From Strix aluco (Eukaryota > Chordata > Aves > Strigiformes > Strigidae), in contig NC_133932.1 of the NCBI RefSeq assembly GCF_031877795.1, forward strand, positions 79,225,937 to 79,289,936: a stretch of DNA of 64,000 bases, written 5' to 3'. Shown piece by piece: positions 49,625 through 63,300 of this stretch (positions are counted from its first letter, which is position 1; each line of letters begins with the position of its first letter). The notes beneath the pieces were generated by a model. It made no database searches and was not told the DNA's origin. It saw only the letters and a list, made by a program, of their open reading frames with translations. A program made the position numbers and the translations under genes.

Positions 49625-49765
49625 ATAGAATAGAATTAGAATAGAATATTGCGGTTGGAAGGGACCTACAACAACCATTTAGTCCAGCAGCCTGACCATA
49701 TGAACTGTGGTTAAAAACACCGACATAATAAAAAAGATTGCCTTTTTCCAAATACATGTTTTGTC
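49625..49765 (-). mobile_element. CR1 LINE 3' end fragment
   Basis: The plus strand shows CATAGAATAGAATTAGAATA, the complement of the CR1 8-mer tail. GGTTGGAAGGGACCTACAAC and TAGTCCAGCAGCCTGACC follow, the reverse complement of a common avian CR1 3'UTR. A more diverged continuation matches CR1 (TTAAAAACACC to TTTTTCCAAATAC). It is severely 5'-truncated and non-coding, and older than the copy at 35.65 kb. Confidence 0.85.
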
Positions 49766-50999
49766 AGCAGCTCTAACTCACTTAAGGTGCAGTTAGGGTA
49801 AGAGCAGCACTGTAAGGGTCAATCATAGCATTTAGAATTTCCTGGTGCTTTTTATGTACACTTCCAGATCATTCACATGTAACAAAAGAGTTGTTGTAAT
49901 CTCCATCAAGTGAGTGAGATCATCTTCAATGCCTTCCAAGTTTGAGTGACCTTGAAGCATTTCTTAGTACTGAACAGAAGTAACAGGTTGCCCTGCAGCT
50001 ACTGGTCATTTATTACTGAGCTCCAAAAAGCAACAGTGAAATACTATCTTGAATGGTATACTTACTGAAGCATTAAAGATAATGATATGTTGGTCATTTC
50101 CGCAGGAGCCACAGGCAAGCTTGCATGTGTTTATTGTGTTAACTCCTCAATTCTTAAATCTTCTGAAGGCATCAAAGACAGCTAGGGACTGACATCTAAA
50201 AAGACTTCTTTACTGTCTCTTGATGTTTATCTAGTTGGTCATAAAGTCATCTTTCACCCATTCATTCCCACTGATGCTCTCTACAATTGTTAAGCAGCAA
50301 TTTTTCTCTAAAATGGATTTATCTGTTGTAAATTACACATGGCAGCAACTTGAACTCTTCTGATGTGATTGCTAAGAAAAGCACTCATCGCTGCTGTTAG
50401 TTTCCTGTAGTATATAGGGTTACATTTCTTCCCTGTTGAATGAGATGTGGAATTTGTTGGGACATCAAATAAACAGGAGAATTGGAGAGAAACAGCATTT
50501 GTTTTTGAAAAGTTGCTGAAATTAGAAAAATGGTCCTAGTTAGTTCATGTTTCTGCAAGAAAACAGATAAGCTTTGTCTGCATCCACTGACAAAGAAGAG
50601 AAGAGCTGGAACTGGATTTCAGATTAAGCAAGACGAAGCCGGCATGATCATTCATTTCTGCCTTACCTGATAAGACAAAACCCAAGGGAAAGGAAGGGAA
50701 GGAGAAAAATATGTTAAAAGGGTTCTGTCGTCTTGGGAGACTGCCTCTCTGTGCCTTCTGCCTTTTTCCCTGTTAGGAAAGAAAAGGCAACAGCTATGAT
50801 GGAATGCTAATATGGATCTCTGGAAAGCCCTCACTTTTTACAACTCTCATAAACTGGGATGATTCGCGGTTATTTTTTCATCGACATTTTCTCATATTTG
50901 TTGTGAGGTTCTAGAAGGTATGCATGTATGCAGGCAGTTATGGCAGAGTACCTGCAAATTCACATTTTCACCTGCCGTGTAACTTGTTTGCCTATCTGT

Positions 51000-51125
51000 G
51001 TGCTTCATCAAACCAAATTATTGGACTCAAAACCCAAGTACATGGATTAAGTTTTTTGACCTGGTTTATACTAAGGTCAGACTAGATTCTTCAGTGGTCC
51101 TTCTGGCCGTAAAATCCATGCCTCC
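51000..51125 (+). mobile_element. Old CR1-type 3' tail relic
   Basis: The segment AAGGTCAGACTAGATTCTTC, then AGTGGTCCTTCTGGCCGTAAAA, then TCCATG follows the usual end of an old amniote CR1 ('aggtcagactagatgatc...tggtcccttctggccttaaaatctatg'). Words upstream (GACCTGGTTTATAC) also fit. Only the 3' end survives. A shorter and weaker similarity is at 7338-7380. Confidence 0.65.
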
Positions 51126-53115
51126 TTTGTAAACTACTTTAAAATATGTGTTAGTTCAAATGTCTTTCTGTGTTCTATTAAGGCGAGAAGCTAAGATGCT
51201 GCACTAATCGAAATCTGTGTATTTCAGCTATGTCTTTTGTCTAGTAATTCTTTTTCATAAAACATTCCACAGATGTTTTCCCTGGAGCCTGAAATTTTGT
51301 TTCAAAGACCCTTTCAGCAAATACTTTCATGCTAGATTTATCAGTGTGTTCTTGTATAAATGTGGTTTGGGGCTCAATCTTGCAAACCTACGGCATTTGA
51401 TTAGTCAGTTTTAGACTCTCTCTCATATGTCTTATGTTAACTTGTGTTAACTCATCTGTTTTTGCTAATTTCAGTGCAAGAGCATGACAGAATTATCCAT
51501 CCAGTTCTTTCAGGATCATTTCACCATTATTTTTATTACACGTTTCGTAGCACACATGCCTCCCACCATTTGAGCGGCTCTTGCTTGTAATATATTTTTA
51601 TCCATGTCTTCTCAAAATATTATTACAGTCATCAGTTGTTAAGATTATCATACCACTAGCTCTTCTGGTAAGGTTACTAATGTTGAACTAATATGTCTTT
51701 CTTGCCTCCACATCAGAATGCAATGTCAGACTATAGCTAGAAGCAGTGGTAATTAACAATTTTCCTAATAGTGTATAATACTGGCAGTAGACCATGTCTT
51801 AACTTTTGAGGGAAAAAACAAAGAAAAAACCAAATAAATATTTAGCCAGTTAGCAAAGGAGTCCATTTCCATTCTCAAACTTCAGGATTTCCATGTGAAA
51901 GAAATACTCAACTATTGAAAAGAAGCCATTTAAGCGCTTAGAGCCAGCTAATTAACAGATTTTGTTTACTGCCTGCTCAAAGTGTATAATATCATGAATT
52001 AAAAGAGCCTTTTAATGGTATATGCAAAAGTTTCCCAAGTCCTTAAGAATTTATATAAAGAGAGCTTTTGCATATCAAGCTGTTGGAACAAGCCCCTCTC
52101 CCTAACCTCGGTATTAATACCATACAATGTCATGTCTGTTACATGTCATCATATTTACCCTGTGTTGTCCAATGTATTTGCCTCTTTCAGGATTAATTTA
52201 TTTGTTATGTTAGCTGCATATCTCTGCTAAGATGATCACCAGTGCAATCATTAATAGATGAATCATCCCTGAAGCTTCAGACCTAAAAAGTTCACTTGAA
52301 ATTCATGAACAATTTATACTCCTTAAAACTACATAGATTGCATCGGCTTATACTTGCTTCATGCTTGTTTTTTTCCTTCTGCAAACCCAAGGAGGAAAAA
52401 AAGACTCATTTTGTAAATGACACTGAGGATTCCAAAGAATTCCTTAATGGACAAAATTGTCAACTACTGCAATGAAAATGAAAATATTAATAGTAATTTA
52501 TTATAATTATCTATAAAATAATAATTTCTCAAATTACAAATATCAGAACCTTCAGGAAAAGAGAAGCCAAGGAAAAATACAGAGGTTTGTAAAAAAATCC
52601 CCAAACATCCTTTTGCTATTCATATGCAGATTTCCTCTCCTACAAACCATTTTCACCTTTTCTCCCAAAAGAAGGCAAAAAGAACACCGAGTATCAGGAC
52701 AAAATATATATTCTATGCCAGTATTTCCATCAGAAACAATGTACCTCTTCTGTCATGCTGAGAAGAGAGAAGTGATAATGGAAAATCTTTGCAGATATGA
52801 AAAGATTTCACATGTTGAGTAACAAATAAAAATAATACTAAAAAAGAGCTGCCGCCTTCATCAAGTGCCATCGAGCCTGCCATGCAAGATGCAGTGTGTT
52901 GGGCAGGAATGAAAGCTCATCATCTCTCTGTTGGACGTGGCTTTTAGAAAACAACCAACTAACCATGTTAATCTTTCAACACTACTTTTGAGAAGAAAAC
53001 CAAATGTGTTGTTTGAAATAGAAATGTACCCTCAGAGTGTAGGGTAGAACTCCCAGCACCATAGTTCATTCTCTTCCAGTGCTTTTGTCATTTTGGACAG
53101 AGCAAACTGTTTATC

Positions 53116-53119
<4 letters not shown>

Positions 53120-53150
<31 letters not shown>
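53120..53150. repeat. A31 homopolymer
   Basis: Thirty-one consecutive A separate TTATCTGTT from GGCAATACTT. I find no obvious target-site duplication, AATAAA signal close upstream, or retrocopied gene before it. It is called a simple repeat, and the length may be imprecise. Confidence 0.92.
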
Positions 53151-53154
<4 letters not shown>

Positions 53155-56100
53155 ATACTTTCCAGGAGGACAGTGCAACTAAATTCATTAAATGATTTTG
53201 AGACCATTTAACACTGTGATGAAGAACCATTTAAGTACCTGGACTGATATAAGAAAATATGGTTCTAAAACAGAAAAAAATGCTGTTCTGCAGCCCCTCA
53301 GAATTTATACCATGAATAAACACAGTGGAAAAGAGTCCCCTGGCAAATATGAAAATGAGAAGAATATAGAACATTAAACATGGCTTTTAGCATTATCAGA
53401 CTTAAAAGATTTCCATGAAAATAATAGCTCTCTTGCTCTCTTCTCCCCCCAACCCCCCTGCCAATATTTTTGCTGTGACCTCCTGCAAGGAAATACACCT
53501 GGAACATGTCAGTGTGTCTAAACAAATCCTGTTGGGATAAATCCCACTTTAAAGTGTGTGTGTGGGAACCTTATCTAGTGCCCTGTTGCATTCAGGATCT
53601 CCCATGGGTCCTTTCTAGCTTCATGCTAGATGATAGTAATTTTATTTTTACAACGGCTAGTTACAACTGGTGGCTTAATTACTGTCTTCTCCATTGTCAC
53701 ATTCTTCTGTTTTAGTTTTTAAACTATCTAAATCTGGCTGGAGGGAGCAACTGTAAAACTGTCAAAGCAAACATCAATTCAGCATATGATTTTGCTATTT
53801 CAGAATGTAGCCTCTGAAATTAGCCTATTCCTAAATGTCAGACCAGAAGCCAGGTCTTCTAAGGGTGGTAATTTATTTGCTTCCCATTGAGAAACATAGC
53901 AGAGTGAAGAGAAACAAGACCATCTATTTTCTATCTTGGTATAATATCACTAATGAAATTCCTTTTTCAAAAGGGATCTGCAAAACTTTCTGTTCAGAAA
54001 GTGAAAAGTGTTAAATAATTTACAGAAATAATATTTCACTGTAGAAAGCTTAGCAAGATCTGCATAATTTACATTTAATAAAATCAAATAATCAAATGAT
54101 TAGAGACTTGAAAAGCATTTATTTTCCTGCTTAGTATCTTTTATCCACTGCAGTTATTTTTCTCAGAAATAAAATTCCAATGAATGAAAACAATAACTGC
54201 TCTAAAAGGTAGAATTTAGACTAAAAAAATATGAAGCATCATTTCCATCTTACTGATTAGAAAAATCATATACAATGACGTCGTCTACTTTCTGCTATAA
54301 TCTACTTTCAAAATCAGGAAAGAAAATTTTCCTTAAAGGTCAGGTAGACTAAGTGTACGGTTTTTGTCCCATCAGCTCCCATCAACTTGCCGACAACGTT
54401 ATGCAGAACTGTTGGTCATGTTCTTCCCCATGCAACCACGTTAGCTGGTCTATCACTGTCAAAGATCCTATTTAACCTGTTCTATGTCTGTAGCAACTTG
54501 GGCTCTGCCTGTGAGTTTCAAGTGTGAGTGATGAATGCTCTCCCATTTCCCAGGTTAGGTTCTGACGCTGAAAGATGGATGGAAAAGAGTTTTTGTTTAC
54601 AGTCTCTTAATTTGCTGAGGTGCAGGGTACAGGCAAAGGTAGTATGAGTTTTTCCCATGCCCAGTTTTTTCCACCTAATATAATCATTCATAATTCATTA
54701 CCACTGCTTCCCATTAGATAATTTTCCCACTTTTACTTAAGAGAAGAAAATTCCCTTATGTCTGTTGTTACTAGTATTTTTTTCAGTTTCCTCAGTTAAT
54801 GGTCTGGATGTCATGTATATCTGCATTCCCTTCAGCATTATGGTGTTCCATAGCCTTTCAGTTTATTGTACAGTGTTTCACTTTATAAATATTTTAAATG
54901 TGAGATTCTCTGTTTGCTCTGACAATGAAACACAGAAAACAGTCATTTCTGGTTTATCAGTAATCTTTAGGATAATTTGTCCTTTAAAAATATCTTAATT
55001 TTCCGTAGTGATTATTTGCTATTTGCAATAGAAACAACAAAAAAAGGAAAATAATCTTATTTTTTAAATATTAGATTTCAAAATGAACATGAGCTTAATA
55101 CAAATGGATTGAATTCACTCTGCTGAAATAGGACAGGCTTAACTAGAATAGTTCCCAGGAAATATTTTAAAGCACCAGGAGTTTTAATAATAGTCTGTAC
55201 TAAATTTAAGGAGCTCTTTATTATAAAGATACCTAGCACGTCATACTTTTAAATTCTGAAATGCATTCTTTTCTTTGATATTTCCGATTGCTTCACCACT
55301 GCCTGTTTATTTTGTTCCCTCGGCAGTGTCTCTGCAGTTGTTGACAACACTGGGTATTGCACATCTGTACTGTGTCGTATCTCCCTCTGGCACCGGGGAG
55401 GAAATCTTAATCCCTATTTCCTGCTGTAATCTCTCCTCCTAAAGAGACAGATCAGTAACAAAGGAGCTGCAGTTCTCATAAAACTACCTGAATATTAAAA
55501 TGGTTTAATCTTCTACTAGAGAAAGCCAGAGTGTCTCACCATGTACCTTACTTTCTACTGCACTTTGATCCTTTGTGTAAATTACTAAAATTCAGCATTT
55601 CAGACATTGAATACATGAAAAGTCCATTAGGTCCTTCAAAATGGTACAGGGAAAAAAGTATAGAACATTTTATTATGCTTTTATTTGTTATTCATTTCTC
55701 CTTTGCCTTTTATTTAGAATCCACGTAATGCTCAACAGTGTCAAGATAAGAAAACATTTTTTCCTTCTCAGGCCCCAGAGCAAGCGTCTACATGAGCATT
55801 AGCACTGAGATATGTTTTATGTGAAGTGATTCCTGTTCTAGTTGATCCTGTATGACCTGGGTGAAGAGTTACTTGTATCTCACAAAGTCCCACTCCAACA
55901 TAGCAAGGAGATTCTGATCTGTATAAACAAAACCAGGAAGGTAAAGTGAGGAGAAGTGTGCTGTAATGAACGATGCGTACAAAATGGCCACATGAAGCCT
56001 GATCAGAGAACCTGGTGTCTAACAGGAGCGACAGTAACAGAGCCTGAGGGAAAGAATACAAGAAATGGGACAAATAGAGTGATCCTTTCTCTAGCCTACT

Positions 56101-56229
56101 CGCCCAGCTTCTGACAGCCAACGATTTATGGACTTCTTGAGTAGTTTCCTCTGGAGCACCTCGCTTATTAACCATTCACACACCTACCCTTAAATAATTG
56201 GTCCGATTCTTTTTTTGACTTCCAGACAC

Positions 56230-56612
56230 ATCCATGAGAAATTAGTTTCATGCTTTAATTGCAGTGTATGAAAAAATATTTCCTGTTGATTTTAAATATC
56301 ATCCTGTCTAATAGTTTATTTGGGTAGCATTTGACCTTGCGTTATGAGAAACAGTGAATTGTTCCCTATTCACCTACTCCCCTACATTCACAACTGCGTA
56401 GATGTCTATCCTATTCCCTCCACTTATCACCTTTTTCCAGTCTGAAGAACCCTAAACTCTTTAGCTTCACCTCAGATGGCTGCACTGCATACTTCTTAAA
56501 CTTCTCACCTCTTTCTCGACCCTTCCAGTTCTGCTATATCCTTTTGGCACTGGCATCAGGACTGCATGCAAAGTCAAGGTAGAGGTGCGCAGATGTTTAC
56601 ACAGAACAGCCC
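56230..56612 (-). mobile_element. Ancient CR1-type LINE relic (3' coding part)
   Basis: The plus strand carries the reverse complement of an old CR1 ORF2 3' region: GTTATGAGAAACAGTGAA, then CTTTTTCCAGTCTGAAGAAC, then TTCTGCTATATCCTTTT, then GACTGCATGCAAAGTCAAGG and GCGCAGATGTTTACACAGAA. This word order matches the 'cacctttttccagtctgaagag...agaactgcacacagtattcaaggtg' pattern. No open frame remains. It belongs to the same old class as the relic at 24.06 kb, in the opposite orientation. Confidence 0.75.
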
Positions 56613-57329
56613 TGGCAGTGGCAACTGCAGCACCTGCTGCTCAACTACCTCCTTAGGAAGGAAGAGGAATTCTTAAACGGAAAACCAGCCTAAAGTCATT
56701 CAGCTTTGCCCTTTTTCTAACAAAAGCAATCATTCTCTTCCACCATAATTATAGTAGTACCAGAGAAATCTAGGATTTGGGGGAAAATGAATTATGATTC
56801 TTTTTTAGATGATCTAATAGAAGCTCGCTTGCATTTTTTGAGGTTAGGACTGGTGCTACAGCACAAGGGCAAGGGAAAATATTTAGGTGTCCAACATGCA
56901 TAGCTTAGACACAAAGTCCAGGTGATTTCTTGTCAAGAAGTTCATTTTTTTCAAAGTTGTTTCAATTCTCATTGTCCTTTTTGTAAGGAAAAACATTGGC
57001 AGCTGAGTCAAAGAAGAAAAATAAGCCTACAAAACGCACCAACTGAAACAGACCATCTTTTCTACAGGACCAAAAGGGACTTGGGTTCCAGCAAACCAAA
57101 CAATACAGACAAGATGGCTGAAAAATGAGGCAGGACAAAAATTATCTACTGCACTTATGTTAGGACCTGTAAAACAATATTAAATGTTTATTTAGAAAAC
57201 AGAAGTTACAGTGGGCAACTACTCAAGAGTTCTGTTTTATGCTCGGGCATAAGAGTGATGAGAGGAGTCCAATTCCAGCAACTTGGAGGCTTGGGCTAGG
57301 CCATTTTATATGTAGTTTGTTTGGGTTGT

Positions 57330-57352
57330 GGGGTTGGTTTGTTTGTTTGTTT
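57330..57352. repeat. Short (TTTG)n-type repeat
   Basis: GGTTGGTTTGTTTGTTTGTTTT on the plus strand is a short T/G simple repeat next to GGGTTGTGGGGTTGG. There is no sign of a larger element. Confidence 0.8.
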
Positions 57353-60300
57353 TCCCCCAAGGGTAATAAATATTATGTGACAAGATTTTAATAACAATGA
57401 GGGCAAATGAAGACTCCATCTTCTCAGATGTCATAACTTCTTTTTTTCAGTTAAACCTTTTTAACTTTCCACTTGAAATGTATTTTCTTGTCCCACTCTG
57501 CCACCTCCAGCAATGTCATTAAGCTTTTACTCATTTTAGGGACAGGAATCCACACTTTTTGACATTAATACAGAGCCTCAGGAGCTCATCCACACAGCTG
57601 CCGTTCCTTTTCACTTGCTCTCAGAGACTGACAGGCAACCCCAAATGAAACTAATTTCCTCCGTACCCTGTGGATGAGGAGAGGTGGCAGGTTCCAAAGA
57701 CAGTTTGCCTTCATAGTGGCAAGGAGAAGGTTGCTATGGCTGTCTCATTTTACAATGAGGCCTTTATTTACAGGCATGTACTTTATTCAAACTTTTTAAT
57801 GATGGGAGAAACAGGGATAGGGAGAAGACCTGGTTAAACCTGTATTGATTTAACATTCCCCCTTTCTCCTTGTTTTCTTTCTCTGGGGTTGTAATAGGCA
57901 GTTCTTGAGACAAACTACCTACTCTGTGCACAGGTTTCCAGTAAACAGAAGTTACAGTTTAACGCTCTGCCTATAAAATGGTCCTATTAAGAAGCACCCT
58001 TCCAAAAAAAATAGGGACTGTAAAGTAGCAAACTTCCCCAGAACAAGTGTATGGCCCTCTAATATTCAATTGTATCATCTCCATCTACTGGCCAGATGAA
58101 ACTTTAGCTGGAGCACAGAACTGGTGAAATATAACCACTGCATCCACACACTTCTTCATGCTAACTATTGACAAAAATTAGAATTTTTGAGGGGTTTGGT
58201 GGTTTGGGGTTTTTTTTCCACGAACAGCAACTCCTAAACAGACGAAACTCCACAGTAAAAACATCTCTTGGCACTTTATTCTCAAATATTTAAAAATGGT
58301 GATGTTGCACAATTTTACTTCAAGTAACTCAGGCAAGGCTAGCCTCCCTGATTCAAGATCCTGTGTTACGACCATATTTTTCACCAGTCTGAATCCAAAA
58401 CATGAATTTTATTTCAAGCTTTTTTTTGGTTGGAAGATTAACATTAGTTTTTAAGATAGTATATGAACTGAATATTAAATCTTTTAATCAATTTACGTAA
58501 AATCTTATCACTGCAAGATAGGACAGTGCAGTTATTAAAGTCCAACATTTTGTTATCAGCACATATTACATGAAAAAAACATACTTCAGCTATATTTGAA
58601 ATATAATTTTCTGTTGCTACTTAGGAAAAAAGCAGTCACACATTAATGGAGAAATAGTAAGTTGAAGAAATATCCTCTTTCTTTTTGCCTCATTCCCTGC
58701 CTTCAAAAGACACTGGCCACCTGCAAAAGGTAGCAAGCAGTGGTAATGGTGTTGGTAAAATGGGAGACAAGTAACGACCTTCTGAGCAAAACTGACTTAA
58801 GTTAAATTTGTAATGCCCATCAGTCACCACTAACTTGGGAATACTTCAGTATTTACCCTTAGGGAGCATCTGCCAACATGAATCCTTCCCGCTTTTCTGG
58901 AAGAAAATTCCAAAATTCCATTCCAGCAACCAGTATTGCTCATCTAGTGCCTCAGGAGAACTTTGAACCTCCTCTGCTAGCAGCAACACATAACACTGCA
59001 TCCTCCAAAAAAACCAACCCTTAAGGCATTCACCGCTTACTGTTAAATTTTCAGTATCTATTGCTAAATAAGTGAAACTCCACTACAAATACTTGTGTGC
59101 ATCTAGTGTTATATTAGCTCAAGTTATTCTTAAACCAAGAGTGGTACCAATACTAAACTCAGAAGACATTTTGATTTCACGGTTTAGCAGCCACAAAAAT
59201 TCCCTGCACCTGAAGTGAGGTCATGGGCAGCCTCTGGAGTGAGAAAGCAAAATCATAAAAATCAAAACTGACATGAACATATTATGTCCTACCTTACCTT
59301 CTTGAAAACAGAGAAAATTACATCACTGGTCTGAACCAGAATGATAGGAAGAGATCTCTCAGAGATTGTAGAAACAGCCTCCCCATTGCAGAAATTGCTG
59401 TTCCTTGTCTCCAAACCGAAGAGGTGAATTTCACACTAACTCCAGCCCTGCAAGAGCACTTGGAGCTCATCAGCCCAGGCTGCCACTCCCAGGCTGATTT
59501 TCTAAATAGAATAGCTGAGAGGCTATGTGGTTTCTTCTCTATCAGGTAATTAGAAAGATCAGAGTCAATTCTGCCAGCAAAGTCTGTGAACTCACAACCA
59601 ATGTAAAGACCAAATATTTGGGCCTCATGGGCTGTGAAGGAACAAGACACTGCCTTTGAAAAGCAAATACTCTGATACAGAAAAGTGTTCTGAAACTTGG
59701 GAGACAAACCCAGATTTCTACTGGAATAACTATATTGTTACTGAGCTTAGCATTTTGTATTCAAAGTCACAAAACACACAGCTGTCTCATGTCCTGAATG
59801 GGCCTCCCTTCCTCACATCTCTCTTGTGTCAGAGAAGATACAGTAGAAACCTTTTCCTGAACTAAGAGCAAACCAAATTTATGGCTTCTAGGGCTATAGC
59901 AGTGGGTAATGTCTCCTGAACAAGGCTCCTGTGAAAGAGGAAAATTAATTCGGTAGTGGCAAAGAGGCACAAACTTGTTATTGTACATGTTAATAGCATG
60001 TGATTAGTATGTTAGTCTGAGGCATAAACCAGAGAGAAATCTGTCTAACTAGATGACAAAAGGAGGTATCAATGGAGGCAGCTTACACCCTCCAGAAACA
60101 GAAGCATCTTCTAAATCACACCTTTGAATGGGGATTAAATAGCAGGTAGGTTACCTGTCAATGTGAAACACCTCAAGAGTTAGTGAAATCTCCTTGAGAG
60201 CTGATATGAGGAGGCAGCAGGGCCGTGGACTTTTACAGAAAGGATTTTTGTTTTTTAAATTGGTTGATTCTAGGAGTAGGAAAAGAATAGATTCCAGGAA

Positions 60301-63300
60301 ATCAAAGTGTTTCTGAGTAGTTGTATTATAGAACTACTACTGAGGCTATTCAGTGAGCCATTAAACTGCCAATAATAAATACCATCCCAAGAACCACCAG
60401 AGATACTAACAATTTCTCATCTATCAGCACCAACTCAGATAGTAGTCCCCTTTAGTCTCAAACACTCCCTTATGCAAAATATATCATCTAGACACACCTG
60501 TTTTCCTTCACTGAATAGGGCTGCAGACAATTATTTATGTACAAACTGCTACAGATATCCAGTATCGGGTGAGACGAATCCCATGACTTTTATCCAGTAT
60601 TGAGCCCATATCTCTGAAGTCTCAACAGATGGTAAGCTGTCCTGAGAGATGTTTTTTCCTGAAGCAATACAAACATCTTCATGATAATCAAAAAATGGGA
60701 AAGGGCCTCCACTAGACAGAAGCTTATATCCTGTTTACTGCTTCTTGGAAGACAACAAATGCATTTCTTTGAATTTAAAGGACCATCAAGCCCCATACAA
60801 GTAAGTACAATTGGCTAAATTAGCAAAATAAGAGAGGACTGAATGATTAAACAGCAAAGGCTAAGGCTGCTCCCCAACAATGCACAGTAAAATACTTCAA
60901 AGCTGAAAAAAATATGGGGTGGCAAATACTTGACTTTCATATTAATACCACCCTCATTGTATTTGGAAGACTCAGTGTATGCATGGACCCCTATAGATAC
61001 CATGAAGGCAAAAATAAAGCTCCAGTTCAAGAGCTCAAGGCAGCTGCATACCCAGTGCATACATGCATACTGACAGTCATTAGGAAATACACCTTCCTTA
61101 ATTCTTTATTTCATCAAAAATTCCAACTGTGAAACACATCTTACTCTCACATGTGTACTCCATACATGAGACTAAGATCTAGATGTGTAGAGAACAACAG
61201 ACAACAACTGGCCTAATAACAACTGCTCTATGCTGGGGAATACCAGCCCCTGCACTCAGCATTACTTTGAAGTCTCTGCAGAGAAAAAGCAATTACAGAA
61301 TGCCACAGCAGTACACAAACCCCATGTTGAAAAGATGAAGTCTACAAGTCACTTTCTTACAGGTTCTGCACAGGATTCTCAGGAAGATCTTGTAGACAAA
61401 GCCAGGCAAAGGAGACTAGACATTTATCTGCATTAGTATCTTTCATGAATAACCTAGAGCTGCAAACAAAAAGCAAGCAGTTTCACCTTCAGAACAGTAA
61501 GAACAGATGAGAGGTTAGATGGAAACTCACCTAAGCTTCAGATGAGCTACTTCTGAAAGCAATGCTCACAAATACTAGTTACTATTATATGCTTACATAA
61601 GCTAATGAAACTGCAGTACTGGAACACTGTCCAAAGTGTGGGGAGTTTTCTAGTTGTTTTTTGTCGTTACCAAGTACAACTTTGAACACTTTTGCTTGGA
61701 TGTCTAGGGTGGATTCAGTACCTCTTTGTTCTGACAAATCAGAGCACTGCTGTTGTTTGCAACGTTAGGTACACGTCTTACCAAATGCACTGGCTGAGCT
61801 TTTTGATAAAGCATGATTGGAGTTACACTCGGGAAAAATGAAATAAAGCTACAACCCTTTCCATATCAGTATCACAGTTAGATTCCTTCATCTCCTTCCT
61901 AATATGACTTTTCATTTTTTGATAGCTGCAGATAAAGCTACTGTTCCACTATACTTTGGTCAACAGTACTTCAGTACTGTGGAAGATGAAGAATGGTTGA
62001 CTGCTTAAAAATTCTGTACTGCAATCATCAATTAATGAACCTGAAAGGCTAAGATTAATGATTCAGACAGCTTTTAAATAGGTGGAAAGCAAGTGTAGAG
62101 TTTTTAAAGCTTGCATGAGTTGAGAGAACGCTAGAGGAGCTTTTGGATTAACCCTGACAAGTTCAGTGGGGACAGGCAAGACGAGACCTCCAGGTACTCC
62201 CTGGAACTGACCTGTCAGGCTGGCACAGTGACTCACTCAGTGCCCTTTGATAAAATGATTAACAAGGTAGAAGCAATTGCACAAAGTTGCTCTGTGCTGG
62301 CTCTCGCACACAGAGCAACCCCATCTCCTGGTTTTATGTGTTCTTATTCACATGGACTGAAAGGAAGGAAAGAAGATTAAAGTGCGTCCATTAGGAGAGC
62401 AATTCAAATACTGCTCTCTTACGTCACAGGGAGCCAAAGTTGATGCTGTTTCAGGGAAATACCAACTGTACTACTATTTTCTCTACATAGTGGTAGTCCA
62501 AAGAAGAGAAAATAAAATTTTAAGCCTGAAGCTTTGAGAAAAAGTACAAAAAGCAAGCTGCAGGGAAAAATGTAAATGCTGAGGGGAAATTAAAATAAAG
62601 AATACTTAAAAAAAAGAAAAAAACCAAAACGCAAAGGGGATGGATATGATATAGCACAGTTTTTGTAGTTGGGACCAGCACTTGAGATAATTGACCCGAC
62701 TTACTAGTTCTCTCACAGTACTGGTATCTAATCCTTAACAGTTCATTTTCCAGGTGTATGAATACTTCAATTTCTGTAAATACAAGATTAACAATATTTA
62801 ACAAAGTAGAAACTGAACCAGTAGATACTTTATTACACTTTCAGCTGCCTCTAAACAAACTACAGCGTCAATCCATATGGTTAAGGCAGTTTGTGTCACA
62901 AACATTTTGATATAATGGTCCTGGGATGGTTTTGGTACACCTCATTCTGTACTGGTTTTTCTTTTTAAACATTTCCAAGGGCAAAACTAAGTTTATTCTT
63001 TAGTAAGAGAGGAATTTACTACACGTGAAGTTCTACCTTTTCTTGTTATAAAGGAAGAAAACTTACACCCTCTTTGAAAATACCTGTATGTTTTTAGAGA
63101 TTATTGAGATTGACTTGAAGAATAATTCAGTAAACTGAAGTTTTTAAAGATCAATGCCTCTACTAACATCTTCAAAGTAATAGAGTGCAAAAGCATCACT
63201 CACCTTTGTTAGAAATCAGATGCTCTATGCTTACATTTGCTGCTATGTTAGCTGGTAAATGATGTATTTATTGCTCTTGCAGTACCAAAAAAAACCTATA

